64,000 nt of DNA from Nigrospora sphaerica (Eukaryota; Ascomycota; Sordariomycetes; Amphisphaeriales; Apiosporaceae). Every line of letters begins with the position of its first letter. The first letter of the stretch is position 1. Shown in pieces: positions 35,037-47,379 of the stretch. The stretch spans positions 8,184,001-8,248,000 of the forward strand of contig JAGVVL010000002.1 of NCBI GenBank assembly GCA_018287875.1, given 5' to 3'. The notes under the pieces are model-generated. The model did no database searches. It worked only from the letters and a program-made list of their open reading frames with translations, and was not told where the DNA came from. The position numbers were made by a program, and so were the translations under genes.

Positions 35037-36566
35037 ATGGCCTCCAACGACGATGACCACATGCCCGAGGAGACGCAGGGCTACAAGCTCTCCCAGCCCA
35101 AACAGAGCTTGGCCGAGTACCAGAACATGGGTGAGAAACAGTTCCTTTTCCGACTCTTGAAACACCTCTGCTTCTTCTTTCCTTATTTTCTATGCCCTCA
35201 CCGCCCCTGCTTTCCTCCTCTTGCACCCAAGTTGTCGCGCGGCGGGAGGTAGCTTTCTGGCCAACGGGACGCGCCCGGCCGTCGTCCAGGGGGTTTGGGG
35301 GCGTCGACCAAGGTGCCGGCTCCCTAAAACAACACGCTTCGCCAAGAAGCGTCTCAAGCTATTCCCAGCTACCTTAGCAACAACCTCGCGCCGCGCCTAC
35401 TCGGGGTCAATGACTGCCTCTCGCCGATCAGCGTTTATGTGGCGCGACGGGAAATCTCCCGTGGCTGTCGCCCGCGGCACCCATCCTGCCGCCTACACAT
35501 CTAGAGACCTGTCGTCTCCGTTCCGCTGCCTAGTCCCGCAGTGAATTAAGGGGCGGCCTGGAAATGGCTTGGGGCCGTCGGCTTCCTGGGACCGGCCGGG
35601 GTGCGGATCGTCGCCGTCACTCCCCTCGCCAAACATCTGGACCTGATCTACGCGTTGAGGACTACCGTCGGCTCTCTCTTGCTTCCCGTCCAAGGTTTCC
35701 CACTAGTGTGGCACGCACTCGGTGCAGGCCGGCCCGTGGCCTCTCTAGCATTATCACCACATTTACCACCATGAAAGACCAAACCCACGTCATACGAGAG
35801 CTCAATTCCTTCCCCCGGTGCTTCCCATATCCCATGGCGCGAAGCAACCTGTCTCCAGTGTCGTCCGCACGCTCCTAATGCTCCCCACGCGCCGCCTGCT
35901 TGAGCACTTTGAATCTGCATCACGGCATTACAACACCCGCTAACATGGGACAGATTCCAACGATGAGTCCTTGCAAAGGTACAAGGAGTCGCTCGGTCTG
36001 ACGGGAGGAAAGGATCTTTCGGACCCCAACGACCCGCGTGTCTGCATCATCAAGGCTCTGACCATGGAGTCCCCCGGTCGTGACCCCGTCACAATCGACC
36101 TCTCTGAGAAGGGCAGCGAGAACACGCTGAAGGACAAGCCCTTCAGGATCAAGGAGGGCGCCAAGTTCACCATGGTCGTTACTTTCCAAGTGCAGCACGA
36201 ACTCATCAGCGGCTTCCAGTACGTGCAGGTCGTCAAGCGCAAAGGCATCAAGGTCAGCAAGGACTCGGAGATGCTGGTATGTCAAGTCCTTTCTACCCAG
36301 TTGATGGCAATTCTCTGACCCCCGAACAGGGTAGCTTTGCCCCCAACACCGACAAGCAGCCTCTGCACACCAAGCGCTGTAAGTAAAACAGACCTTTTGG
36401 CTTTACTTTGGGGCCCTGACTCACGCTCTGATTAGTCCAGGAGGAGGAGGCCCCTGCAGGCATGCTTGCCCGTGGCCACTACAACGCCATCTCGACCTTT
36501 GTCGATGACGATAAGAACAATTACTTGACGTTCGAATGGTCGTTCGACATTGCCAAGGACTGGTAG
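35037..36566 (+). CDS. RDI1: Rho GDP-dissociation inhibitor
   Basis: Cytosolic chaperone that extracts prenylated Rho GTPases (Rho1, Cdc42, Rac) from membranes. Four exons in phase: 35037-35130, 35954-36276, 36330-36378, 36436-36566; 198 aa, as in other fungi. The N-terminal acidic regulatory arm (DDDHMPEETQGYKLSQPKQS) leads into the immunoglobulin-like beta sandwich: DPNDPRVCIIKALTMES, FRIKEGAKFTMVVTFQVQH, ISGFQYVQVVKRKGIKVSKD, MLGSFAPN, FQEEEAPAGMLARGHYNAIS and the terminal FEWSFDIAKDW, all diagnostic. Intron 1 is 823 bp (35131-35953), about ten times the other introns (53 and 57 bp), and may contain regulatory sequence; its GT and AG give the expected Asp codon across the join. Confidence 0.95.
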
Positions 36567-37307
36567 AACAGGGTTTCAGTACCAACACGCATCCCACGTT
36601 CGGGATGACCCGGCGGTGAGAGAAGGGTCAACTGAACTCTCGAGGTTTTCCCCTAGCCGGTGACTGGGAGGAAGGGTTACTGTTACAGTAACTGCCAACG
36701 GTGCACCGGGGAGGGAAAAGCACTCCGTGCGGATGGTTTCAAAAATTAGTTGGAGGACTTTCAACCGCCATGCCAGGACACCCTGGCTCATGATGCGAAG
36801 TGGAAATCTGTGGACTATCTGGACTTTTTGTTTCATCTTAGGTACTTGCTGTTTGTATATGGACCCAAGCACCGAAGCAACGGCAGAAAACGAGTCAGGC
36901 GTGTTAGTGTATCCTGACATACAGCCGGCTGTTAGCCTCCTGCCTGAGCCACCAAGAGGGACACTATCTTTTCGCATCAACGTGCGTGGCTCCATGAATT
37001 CAATTAGGCACGCGTACGTGACTTGACGGTTCCATGACCTGACGCGGCGGATGAAGACTGCCGGCATCGAGCCCATGAATCTCCACCGAGGTTCTCGGGG
37101 CGAGATAGGGCTGCGTGTAGTGTTGGACGGCAGGATATTGAAAAATAACAAGGGTATTTGCTTTCCCAAATCTATGCTCGCGCCATGCCAGTCTCATGCA
37201 CATAAATACATACAAATTTTGCTGCCCCGGATTTGGAAGCCTTGAAATCTTTGTTTCTCCCGCGCCGCCTCCCGCCCCACGCGACGGCTTCGTCGTTATT
37301 CAAGCCG
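36567..37307. other. Convergent 3' spacer, about 740 bp
   Basis: Between Rho GDI (+) and the phosphatase (-). Nothing coding recognised. Confidence 0.6.
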
Positions 37308-38497
37308 TTACAGAAAATAGTCGGGGAGGGCGTTCCCGTCGGCTTGTTTCTCGCCCTGCTGCAGGTCCTTGACCTGGTCGTTCTCGGGGGCGGCGGCGAA
37401 GACGTTGAAGAAGCGCTCGCCCGTGTCGCCGACCTCGAGGACGCTTGCCATGTTGCCGCAACGGTAGCAGTAGTTGGGGGCGCTCCAGACGGTGCTGAGG
37501 TGGTCGTCGTAGAGGACCTGGAAGCCCTCCTGGCAGAGCTGGTGGGCGCGCAGGATGTGGGACATGCCGTTGACGGCGAGGAACTTCTTGACGACCTTGG
37601 CGCCGAAGGTGTAGCCGGCGCCGCGCGGCGAGAGGGAGAATTCGTCCTTTTCGGGGTCGGGGTCGGACCAGACGAGGTCGGCCATGGGCCCCTCGTGGGG
37701 GATCTCGCGGAAGCGGTCGATGATCTTGATCTGGTCGATGGAGTGGATCGAGGGCGAGAGGCCGCCGTGGACGCAGAAGATCTGGTCGTTGATGACGACG
37801 CTGAGCGTCAGGAAGTCGAACATGTCGGTGAAGTAGTGCCAGACGTTGGCGTTGCCGTACTTGCGCGAGCACTCGGTGTAGAAGCCGTAGCTCTGCGTCA
37901 CGCCGCGGCTCTCGTGGTTGCCGCGGATCAGGTGCACGCGGTTCGGGTAGCGCAGCTTGAGGCAGACGAGCAGCGAGATGGTCTCGACGCTGAACATGCC
38001 GCGGTCGACGTAGTCGCCGAGGAAGAGGTAGTTGGTGTCGGGGCACCAGCCGCCGATCTTGAAGATCTCGATGAGGTCGTAGAACTGCCCGTGGATGTCG
38101 CCCACCACCGTCACCGGCGCCTTGACGTGCACCACGTTGCTCTCGCGCATCAGCAGCTCCTTGGTCTTGGCGCAGATGGCCTCGATGACCGACTCGGCCA
38201 GCAGCTCCTTCTTGTACAGTCGCGCGATGCACTCGTCGAGGTCGACGGAGGCTGCAGCGGGGGCGGGGCGGCCGGCCGGGCGCGCCGCGCCGTGTCAGCC
38301 TGGGGAGGTTCCCGCGGGGGACGGAAAGGGAAGAGGAGGGGCTCGTGCGTGTCTGCGCGCGCGCGCATGCTCGTTCGCGGGAGGGGAGGGGGGGGAGAGG
38401 GGGTCCATGCCCATCCACCGCCCGTGAGCAGGGAGGGGCAGGAAATGGTGAAGATGACGTGGTGGTGGTGTTTTTACTGACCCGGAAGCCCAGGCAT
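37308..38497 (-). CDS. PPG1: Ppg1-type serine/threonine protein phosphatase (PP2A-like catalytic subunit)
   Basis: Metal-dependent phosphatase of the PPP family. Exons 38482-38497 (16 nt, tentative) and 37308-38251 give 319 aa. All PPP signatures are present: GDIHGQ, GDYVDRG, RGNHESRG, the WHYFTDMFDFL region, HGGLSPSI and SAPNYCYRCGN, ending DYFL as in PP2A-group enzymes. Within that group FLGDYVDRGMFSVETI, YGFYTECSRKYG, IHSIDQIKIIDRFREIP and FFNVFAAAPEN match Ppg1 rather than PP2A, Pph3 or Sit4. In yeast Ppg1 works with the Far/STRIPAK-like complex. The second exon starts ASVDLDECIARLYKKELL, typical of Ppg1 after the first few residues. The first exon is inferred as MPGLP from ATG 38497 and a GTCAGT donor, with an intron of 230 bp; this start is the weakest part. 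Confidence 0.93.
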
Positions 38498-38563
38498 CTT
38501 GGGCCGACTGCAATGCTGCCGCTACCGCTGCCGCTGCTGCTGGTGGGGTGTCGCCGTCGTTCT

Positions 38564-38624
<61 letters not shown>

Positions 38625-41294
38625 GTGGTTTCTAGGGCGTTTTCCCGTACAGTCGACGGGGCAGGACGTAGGACTTCTTCTCTCGGCTCCGGGCGAATCT
38701 GATGTCTTGTAGGTGTGGCGGTTGGGAATCCACAAACATGTTCGGTTTCGGCGTTGGGAGGCGGGACGGGGGCGTGATGTCGCAAGGCTCTCTCTCACAC
38801 ACTCTCTCTCTCTATCACATGAGGGCTCGATGGGGAGCGGATATGCCAATGAAAAAGCGCTTCGCTCAGCTGCTATCGTACATAGAGGGCGATGGGACTG
38901 CGAAAAGCCATCGAGAGGAGGGGCACGTGAAACAAAGAGGAAAAAAGGTAGGCCAGGCACGCGCTGGGGCTGGTTGTTGCTGTTTCGCACCCGCCGTTTC
39001 GAAGGTGTGCGGGAGCTCTCTCTCGCTGCTGCGTAATCCGTGGTCACCCCCGTCCGAGCGCCCGCCGCCGATAAAAGCTTGCCAATGGGTGACGATGCCC
39101 GGATCTTGGACACAAAGTCCCCCTCGGCTAGCCGGGGGGCGCTCTGATGATACCTGTTTGGGGACCGGTCTCGGCGAACCGTAGAATCCTACCTGCCGGC
39201 GGCGTATGCCACGCAGAGTCCTACGTACAGCGATGGGGCACGAGGTGTGATGATGTCGATGATGGGGCGACGTGAAATACATTGCTGCTGACTGCCGAGG
39301 CCCAGCCCCCCCTCGGCCTCGTGTGTCTCTTTATCGCATCCCGTTTCACATACGCATAGATGCATCACTTCCCATCCATTCCATTGCATCAACGGCCTCT
39401 TCCATCAGCAGCCACCCTCGGTGCCTCGATCCAATAGCCCTGCCAGCCTTGCCACCCAAAACCTTGGGTGTCCGGGCAGATTGGCTAGGGTTGGCCAGGT
39501 GGCCTAGGGGGCCTTTAATCAAGGAACCCTTCTTGGCTACAGGGGGGAGGGGTTTCTGGGCTTGAAGATGGGTCCAGTGGGAGGGGAGACGTGCCCGCAC
39601 GTATGGGCACGGCATTTAGTGTATCCATTCCGTCTGCACTCCATGCACGGGCTTGTTGGTTGGCCATGACCGACCATATATCTTCAGAGGGCCTGCCCAT
39701 TCCTACCATCCTCGTTCCTTCAAACTCCATGTCCGCCGGGATCCCTCCCGCTCGTCGCTTTACTGTCGGCTGACCCGCGATAACCCCGCGTACGCCTGCT
39801 GCCCGTCAATCTCGGTTTTCCAAAAACCTGCCCGGGACGAACAGGTCCTCGAGAACAGCTTCGAGTGAAATACTGTTCTTTGATGTCGGCCTGCTGGTGC
39901 TATTTTCTTGCTCCCGCCGCCGTCGACGCCGCCGCCGCTCGGAACTTGGGGTCTTTCTCTTCCTCGTACCCGTTTCGCCTGCGCCGCGCGAAGGAACAAC
40001 GGGTCACTTTACTTTCATTGCCCCGTCAACCTTTGGGTGCCGGGCCGGTTTCCGTGTGCGAGGAACAGGACCCGTTGGCTTGCCTGCACGTGGGAGGCCC
40101 GTCGACGGTCTGATGACGCTGTTGCTGGTTTCTACGAGCTGCCGGGCCAAACCAGGTTCCTTTTTTTTTTTTCTCTTCTCTGACTGTCACCTATGAAAGC
40201 TCGATGCGCTTGAGTATAAATCCGCATCTCTCATGATGTCTATTTCATGCCGGTCTCTAATTAGAGCATCTCTGTCTGCATGTCCCAGCCAGCTCTGCCT
40301 TGGGCCGCTGCTGTTGCTGCTGTCCGCCATAGAGGACGAGATCTTTGACATTTCTGCATCTCGTCATTCCTTGGCGGGCCGTCCTCAATGAGTGTGATGA
40401 TGGTATAGCCAACAGTGTGCACGAAGCCATCTGTTCTCCACCTCCTGCATCGTGTGCTTCCAGGCTTCCCACGAGGGAATGCCACCTTGCCGGCCATATT
40501 CCCTTTGGCGCAGGATCCCCCCATGGCGTTTTGGGGTGTCGGATTAGCCTTTTAAATCACCGGGGTTTAGCCGCGGCTTTCCAGTGCCGTGCCGGCCCAG
40601 CCCAGCCAACCCGTTCCGTGCCCCGTCCAGGCCGAAGCTCGCTCAGATTGTTGATTTGCTGGTCTTCGTTTTTGGCCCATCTGAAACCCAGCCTCAGCTC
40701 ATCTAAAGGTACATGACCTACCACCTGTACAGTCCAGCAGCCGCGCCGCAATCGCAACAGAAAGCAGCCTCTGGCGCCAGCTCGCCCGGGAGGCCCATCC
40801 GTCGCCGACCTGCCTCGCCCAGAACAGTCCCGTCGCCACGCTCCTGCATGTGGTCGTCTACGCTGCTTCGATGTGCAGAGGTGGAGGTCCCTTCGGTCGC
40901 GTTGGTGCTGATGTGTTGCAGTCCATCCCTGTTGGGCTCGTCTCGGTCCCCGGCCCATTCCATCTGAGCCAGGTACGCCATTATCTTCACTCGCTTCCCA
41001 TGAGATGCGCTTCACCTTGCGCCTGTTATACGCCGCGCCCCTTCCCACTCTTGCGTTCGCGCCCTCGTTTGCGCCCCATGTTGTCCGGACGCCCTATTGC
41101 TCGTCCTGCCTCGCAGTCACCCACACTCCATTGCTGACCTTGTCCCCCTCAGCTTTGTCGCGTCGTCCATCTTTCACTATCGCGTCACCACTACCCTGCT
41201 GTTTGCTTCCTGCATCCCGGGACCAGCGATAGATTGTAGACGGGCACCTTTTCCGAGCACGTCTTCCGGCATTTTCTGTTCCCCGTCGCCCGCC
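38498..41294. other. 2.8 kb divergent spacer
   Basis: Between the phosphatase (-) and zinc-knuckle (+) starts. Contains the TCG microsatellite (38564-38624) in or near the phosphatase leader. No coding features recognised. The segment 40700-41290 is probably the zinc-knuckle gene promoter and leader. Confidence 0.55.
38564..38624. repeat. TCG trinucleotide microsatellite, about 20 copies
   Basis: Uninterrupted TCG/GTC run. On the minus strand it lies 67-127 nt upstream of the inferred phosphatase ATG, so probably in its 5' UTR or promoter. It would encode Ser, Arg or Thr/Asp runs in accidental frames. Confidence 0.97.
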
Positions 41295-44200
41295 ATGGCC
41301 GACGGCAATGGCCAGCAGAGTTCCAGTGAACCACCCTGCTACAACTGTGGTTTATACGGCCACTGGTTCACTGCTTGTCCGGAACCCACTCGAAAGGTCC
41401 CCGCGTAAGTGCTCTTTGGTGCCGTGGCCAGGGTCTGCGCCGATATGCTTGCCATATTTTGCAAGTACCCTGTTGCCATGTTGCAGTTGACCAACTTGCT
41501 GACCGCTTGTGCAGTCGGTTGGCAGAGAACTTGCTTGCCCGCGAGCAAGCCCCGGGCTCTCATCGAGGTGATGGGAACAGGCAGCATAAGGGTCCCGTTG
41601 TGACGCGCTACCCTCACCCCTCACAGCAAGTACCAGTAGCCACCCAATTCCCCCCTGCTCCTATACCGAGTCATTACCCAAACTACGGTTCATCTCAGTA
41701 TCCCGCTGGAGCCCCCCCCAATGCATACGGTGCCCCAGGGTATGGGCAGGCCTATCCCCAGCCAGCGCCGCCTTACGACGGCTATGGCCCACCATATACT
41801 GCTGGTGCTCCCCCCTATGGCACGCCTCAGGCAGGTCCCTACGGGCCAGCTGGCGCACCCCCTCCTATACATCCACCACCTGATTACCGCCGTGGCCCTC
41901 CCCCTCCCCAGTCATATCCTGCACCGCCCGGCTATCCACCCCAGCCCCCCATGCCGTATGGGTATCAGCCTCCTTCGCAAGGACCCCCCCTCCCACATGG
42001 CCCTTCCCCTGGCCTGCCGGGGGGCCCCCCTCACAGCCTTCCGCCGGCGTACCTGCCAGCCGACTACAGAGGGTACCCTGTACCTCCACCCGAATACCCG
42101 CCTTACCATCCAAGTGGCCTTCCTTATCCGCCTCCCCCATTCGCGGGCGAGCCATATCCACCACACCCCGATCAGAGCCGGGATTACTACGGCGAGGATC
42201 GTCACCCGAGAGGCAGGCGGGAGGATCGCCGGGGCGGACGTCATTCAGGACGTGGGCGGGACCAGGACAGTCATGATCGCCATCAGCGGCCGCACGATCG
42301 CTCGCGTGACCACAGTCATCGTGGGAATCGCAATGGGGGTGGTAACAGACCAGGTGGTCGTCGAGGCGACGACCGTCATCGCAATGTCCGCGATCACAAG
42401 TCGCCCTTACCTCGCCAAGATTCGTTTCGCTCCTCGCCCCAAGGAACGCCAGACACGAGGCTCACGCCGGCCAAGCCACAGCGAGAGCCCTTCCAGTCAG
42501 CACCAAGCGTCACTACTCCGAGGAGCACGGCCTTACCCGCAAAGCCATTCGACGAGCCTGTTTTGAGTCTTCCCCCACGACCTGACAGTGCTCGTCTTCA
42601 CCCTGCCAAGCCACCACGTCAAGGCATCACGAAGGAGAAGGCGGAGCCGGCAACCGAGGCGCCTAAAAGCGCAATCAGAGACACCCCCCAGGATGATGGT
42701 TGCAAGCTTGTGTCTGCTCCGGTATCTGGTCCAGAATTTGCCCCAGCATCCGGTCCCATATGTGCCCCAGCATCCGGTCCCATATCTGCCCCGGTGTCTG
42801 CTCCGGTATCCGATCTGGAAGAAGAGCAGCCACGAGACGACGCAAAAGGCGAGTGTGCCACCGGCTCAGATGGCGACAATGCGACATCCGACGATGATGA
42901 CTTCGTATGGGCTTTGGAGGCCATCTTTGGCGAGCTTGTGCCTAACAACACAGGAGACGCCATTGCTGAGCCTCTTCCCACCGACTACTACGAGGACATC
43001 ATGCTTCCACCCGCCTATAATGCTACCGGCGTAAAGTCCAAGTACATCACCCCCAATAACCTCGATGACTTTGCCCTCAGCATACGAGACACGGCCGACT
43101 GGGAGCAGTACAAGCTACACCCCGCTTTCCTAGACCCTTACCATGTCACATTGGAACAGCTCAAGATATACGAAGACTCTCAAGCCAAGACGCAGCAGCG
43201 ACGTGACCGCCGTGAACGCGCTGGCCAAGGCCAGGGAAGACAGCAAGGGAGAGACGCGAACCGCAAACATGGAGATCGGCAAAATAGCTCGGACAGTCGC
43301 AAGCGGCTATGGGACGATGTGGAGACGGTTCCAAGCGCCGGACCTACTAACCGCGGTGAAATCGCTAACATGGCTTCGCGCGAATATCCACCGCCTAAGC
43401 GTCATCGGCAGATTTCTCCCGAACCAGGTGAAGTTAGCGAAGCTGTTTCGGCGACCGGGGTGGCTGGCTATCAACGAAGCCATGATATCAAAGGACTTCC
43501 CAAACGCCCCCCGGCTGGAATTGATGTTGCGGAGAGGATATTCGCGCCGCGACGGTCGCCTGCTCCCAGGGATGAAGGGTGGGAGACTAGAGTAGCTAGG
43601 GACTCTTACCGGCCGACACCACAACGGAAGCGGGATGCGGATTATCCATACCGTATACCGGACGAGCGTGATCGTGACCACCGGGCGCATTCTCGCGCCT
43701 CGAGGGAGCTCCCGCGCGAACACAGTGACTACAACCGACACTACGATACGCCTGGACGGCGGTGGAGCCGTGGTGATCGGTCACGCAGTCCCGCTTCTTC
43801 TCATCGGCATTATTCGAGGAGGTCTCACAGCCCCATGTCCAGAACCACGCGGACCGAGGACCCGCGTCTGGATGGCGCCGAATCATATGTCAGCTCGCGG
43901 GCTCACCATGTGCCTGATCGGGAGAGTGCCCGAGGACAGCGAGGGGAGATAGGGCCTCCACCTCTACCGCCCCCCGGTACACCGCCGGGCAGAAGAAGCT
44001 CGAGGAGCTCTCACGGCAGCCGCCCCGGCAGCCGTACAGGCAGTAGGGCGGGTAGTCGTCGGTCTTCGTTCGGTCACCTGTCTGTGCCCGAGTCGGCAGG
44101 GTCGCCTCTTACGGCTTTGGAAGCCGAGCTGCTCGGCATTGGCGGAAACGACACCAGCGGTAGCGACGCTGGTAAGAAATCGCCGAAGCCACGGCCGAGG

Positions 44201-44324
44201 ACGAATCCTCCGACGAAGCTCAAGCGACGGCAGCCCCGGGTAGATGCTTATAGGTAAGTGGGCGACGAGATGCCTCCTGCTTCCATTTCCAGCAACTGAC
44301 CAATCCGATAGCCGTCGCTGGTAG
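41295..44324 (+). CDS. CCHC zinc-knuckle, proline-rich and RS-rich RNA-associated-type protein
   Basis: Three exons in phase: 41295-41404, 41515-44253, 44312-44324; 953 aa. A single zinc knuckle lies at residues 15-28 (CYNCGLYGHWFTAC, C-x2-C-x4-H-x4-C). Next comes a Pro/Tyr/Gly-rich segment (about 75-260, PPYxxGxPPY-like repeats), then Arg/Asp/His-rich RGG/RD stretches, a short acidic ordered block (about 500-590: FVWALEAIFGELVP, DYYEDIMLPPAYNATG, LSIRDTADWEQYKLHPAF), and a C-terminal RS/RD-rich region. The 13-nt last exon supplies the ending YSRRW, read in phase across GTAAGT...AG. The composition suggests an RNA-binding or splicing-associated factor (inference); no RRM is present. A coding tandem repeat of 24 bp (42731-42812) gives APASGPI repeats. 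Confidence 0.88.
42731..42812 (+). repeat. 24-bp in-frame tandem repeat inside the zinc-knuckle gene
   Basis: Unit GCCCCAGCATCCGGTCCCAT plus 4 nt, two near-perfect copies with degenerate flanking copies. Being a multiple of three it expands or contracts an Ala/Pro/Ser/Gly run without breaking the frame. Confidence 0.85.
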
Positions 44325-45153
44325 AAAAATATTTGTAGGCGCGATCTACTCGTCTCGGTAAGAAGCTGGATCCCCGCTCACCGACTACTTGATTGCAAGG
44401 TGTTTCGGGTGCCACGGGCCAAGCAACAGCTCTCTTGTTCCCCGACAGTTATCGTCGAGAACTGACCGCATTTGCCATTAATCACTCGAGACGAAGGCGC
44501 CCCAAATCCCAATTCGGGATCATGTAGGAAGTTTAGGTTTCATTCCGCTCTTGTTTACGTACCTTGATTCATGTAGCGGTATGCAGGGCTGCATTGGTAG
44601 GCGTTCTAGGTTACTCAGCTCTGCCACGGTACCAGAGCAGTAGCATAGCGTTGGTTATCTTGGGAATTGATGATTAATCTTGACGACGGCAGGCCACATG
44701 TACGGGAAGCTCCCCTCCAGGGCTGTCTGGACGTTGCGTCAAAATCCGACGATGGATTTGTGGCACCTGCACGCCAACAAATTCTTTGTCTTGGTGGCAA
44801 TGGACAGGTCCTCCGCATGATGCCGCTCACAAAGGCGGGCAGGCAACAAGGACAATGAACAATAGTCTGTCGTTTCGTTCCATTTGGGACAATTATCTCC
44901 AACAGCCCATGATCGTGTCACTTCCTGCCCTTGGTATTTAAGTCGAGATCCAGTGGCTCTCGAGCAGAGGTAGGCATATCCTGGATCCCGTACCCTCAAC
45001 ACCAAGAACTGCACCTTTCCCGTACATATAATATCCAACACCTTCCTTCCCCGCGGGAAACCCCTTCCCTTGGAGCAGGCTCCAAGTTTTTTCTTACCTA
45101 GCCCAGCAAGTAAACAAGCAACAACAACCAGCACCAGCGTCCGCCCCGCCGAA
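44325..45153. other. 0.8 kb spacer, no gene seen
   Basis: 3' region of the zinc-knuckle gene and promoter of the next gene, in the same orientation. The immediate leader before 45154 is C/A-rich (ACAACAACCAGCACCAGC). Confidence 0.55.
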
Positions 45154-45769
45154 ATGTGCCTCGCCTTGACGATCGAGTACGCCTGTGTCCGCTGCCAGGG
45201 CACCGTCATGAAGGATGTGTACCAGGTCCCGGGAATCATGTGCGCCGAGGCGGCGGCCAAGCGCCCGGGCTTCTTCGGATCCTGCCGGTGGGGCGTGGAG
45301 CCGTACACGAAGCGGAAGCCGTGCCCCGACGACGACGACGATGGGGAAGCGGGCGTCGGCCTGTGCGCCGGCTGCGAGATCGACGATGCGGTGCGCGGCC
45401 TTGACGCCGATAGCGCCGTCCTCGACCCCCCGGGCGTCGCCGCCACCGCTTTGGTTGTTTCGTCGGCCGAAGACCCAATCGACGACCTCGAGATCCTGCC
45501 CTTCTGGGTCGAGCGAGAGAACCGCCGCCGCGCCGCCCGCGGCCATGCTCCTCCCACCGACTTTGACACCGTTCTCAACCTACGTGGTGGCTTCGGGTCT
45601 GACGCCGACGACGAGGCGGGGTCCGAGACTGATCCCGACCCTCCCGGCGGCGACGACGATGACGACGGCGACGAGGACGGTAAGTGTACCCGGCTCGCAA
45701 CCCGCCCCGCGAACCTCTGGGTTGGGGAAAGAGGTTACTGATATCCATCCAGGTGGCGCGAAGCTGTAG
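45154..45769 (+). CDS. Small acidic cysteine-containing protein of unknown function (180 aa)
   Basis: Two exons: 45154-45679 and 45753-45769, joined in phase to end DGGAKL. The N terminus MCLALTIEYACVRCQGTV, with a later CRWGVEPYTKRKPC and LCAGCE, gives three CxxC-like cysteine pairs spaced like a small zinc-binding fold. The C-terminal third is almost all Asp/Glu/Gly (GDDDDDGDED). Similar short proteins starting with MC plus a tyrosine/cysteine motif are common and uncharacterised in ascomycetes. No signal peptide or membrane helix. If intron 1 is retained the protein reads on 19 codons further, to a stop at 45739-45741. Function unknown. Confidence 0.7.
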
Positions 45770-47379
45770 TCCATGTCCGAGTTCCCGGATTACATTCGGG
45801 ACGTCAGATCGGGTGCACAGCAGGATGAGGCTGCTGCCGTGTAGTGCGCATAGGAGAGCGGGCGCGGACATTTTTGGAATCTCACTTGACGGCTAGGATG
45901 ACATAAGGCTTTCTCTACTGCGCAGCATTCACAATCAAGGAGGGCAGGCGCATATTGGTACTGTCATGCGTCCCCAGTTGAGAGGCAGATGATACGATTC
46001 ATATCGTTGGTGAGCGGGTAAAACAGAAAGGCATAGAACAACAATAAAATAATACTAGCTTCCTATCATCATTTTACCGACAAGTTCCAGCATGCATTAA
46101 CGGTCGTGAAAGTTGGCAAAATGTATCGAAATGCCCGAGATGAGGCTTAGGCGACTCGGTTCCAGTTCAGGGGGGGGGGGGGGCGGTTCAGTCCGTCGCG
46201 GGGACCAACGCATCGTGGTCCAACACCCCGTTACTTTCCTGCCATGACTGAGCTGCCGTTGGCTTTTCCTTGGGTGTTTCCGTCGGCGTGGCGGCCTGGC
46301 CACAGTAAACAGTAAGGCTGGTTGAGAACGAGGAAATCTGGACACGGCGTAGAATCACGGCCAGCCCGACGGCCCTGTCTGACCACTACATGGCTTTACC
46401 ACCAAGAAGACAAAGAGCTACGGGATGAATCCGCGGTAAGCAGCGACCGAGCCGAGGCTTTATAAAAACGAATGACTTTGCGAGTTCGTCTCTGGCGCTG
46501 CACCGGCCCGCTGCTGATGTAGGTTGGGTGTTAAACCCGCGCAAATGTGCTCAACCTTCTCTGGCCCAGCTCGCACACGTTCCACCTGATCGCCCAGATC
46601 CCAGCTGACGCAGACTCCGCATGAACTGACTCCCGCGGGGAGACGGAGATTCCTGTGCCTTGCTTGCTTTCAACGCTGCAGCGTCGACAGCGGGGAGAAA
46701 GCAAACACGGGGCTATTTTTGTTCACCCAGGTCAGCCGCCCGCCACCGCACCAGGTCATCGGGTTCCGCACTGGGCTCTGAACCCGGGAGCGATATTTCT
46801 GACCCTGAAAGTAGCGGGCAGTAGGAAGCAGGGTCTTGAGGCGAGGGGTGTTCGGGGTCGCACGGGGGCGAGCTCGCCCAGTTCGGGTCTCGGGAACGCA
46901 ACCGGCGACAGCGCTGCACCATGCAGCTTCTCCCGTCCCCAGATGACGTGACAAAAACATGCAGCGAGATCCCATCCGTGCGCCGCGTCCGAACGCAAGT
47001 CACGCTGCGAACTCTTTTCACAACCGGGCCCCCCCGGGGGGTTGCTGACGGTGGGCGTTCCCTGGGGCGTCGTCGGCGTGGGTTCGCCGCCCACATCACG
47101 CGAGGCTGCTCCGCAAACCTGCTCAAAGGTGCTCATGCCCGGCTGAGGTGGGTTCAAAGTTGCTGCTACAACTGCTATCGCTACCGCGGCCTGCCGATTC
47201 ATACTTGCTTATATAGGGGCTGGGACTTTCCGTCGCTGAAAGCACTGGAGAAGGCCGCTGCGTGTCCGCCCGAACCTCTGTTGCCCTCGCCTGCTTCCCT
47301 TCCCCGCCCTCCCCCGGTTGGCCCTTGCGCGAAAAAAAAGAAAAAAAGAAAAAAGACGGCCAAGGTTGAAGTGCCCGCC
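45770..47379. other. 1.6 kb spacer with G-run
   Basis: No convincing gene. Contains a run of 14 G at about 46170-46183. The reading frame of the copper transporter stays open upstream to 46921, but that stretch has Arg-rich, Lys-run composition and is most likely leader. Confidence 0.6.

Noticed and set aside
37233..38480. 415-codon plus-strand frame over the phosphatase
   Set aside because: Antisense shadow of the highly conserved Ppg1 coding exon; Val/Asp/Gly-rich without domains.
46921..47379. Open N-terminal extension of the Ctr frame with Lys run
   Set aside because: Arg/Cys-rich then poly-Lys composition is unlike Ctr proteins, which start with Met-rich residues; probably untranslated leader.
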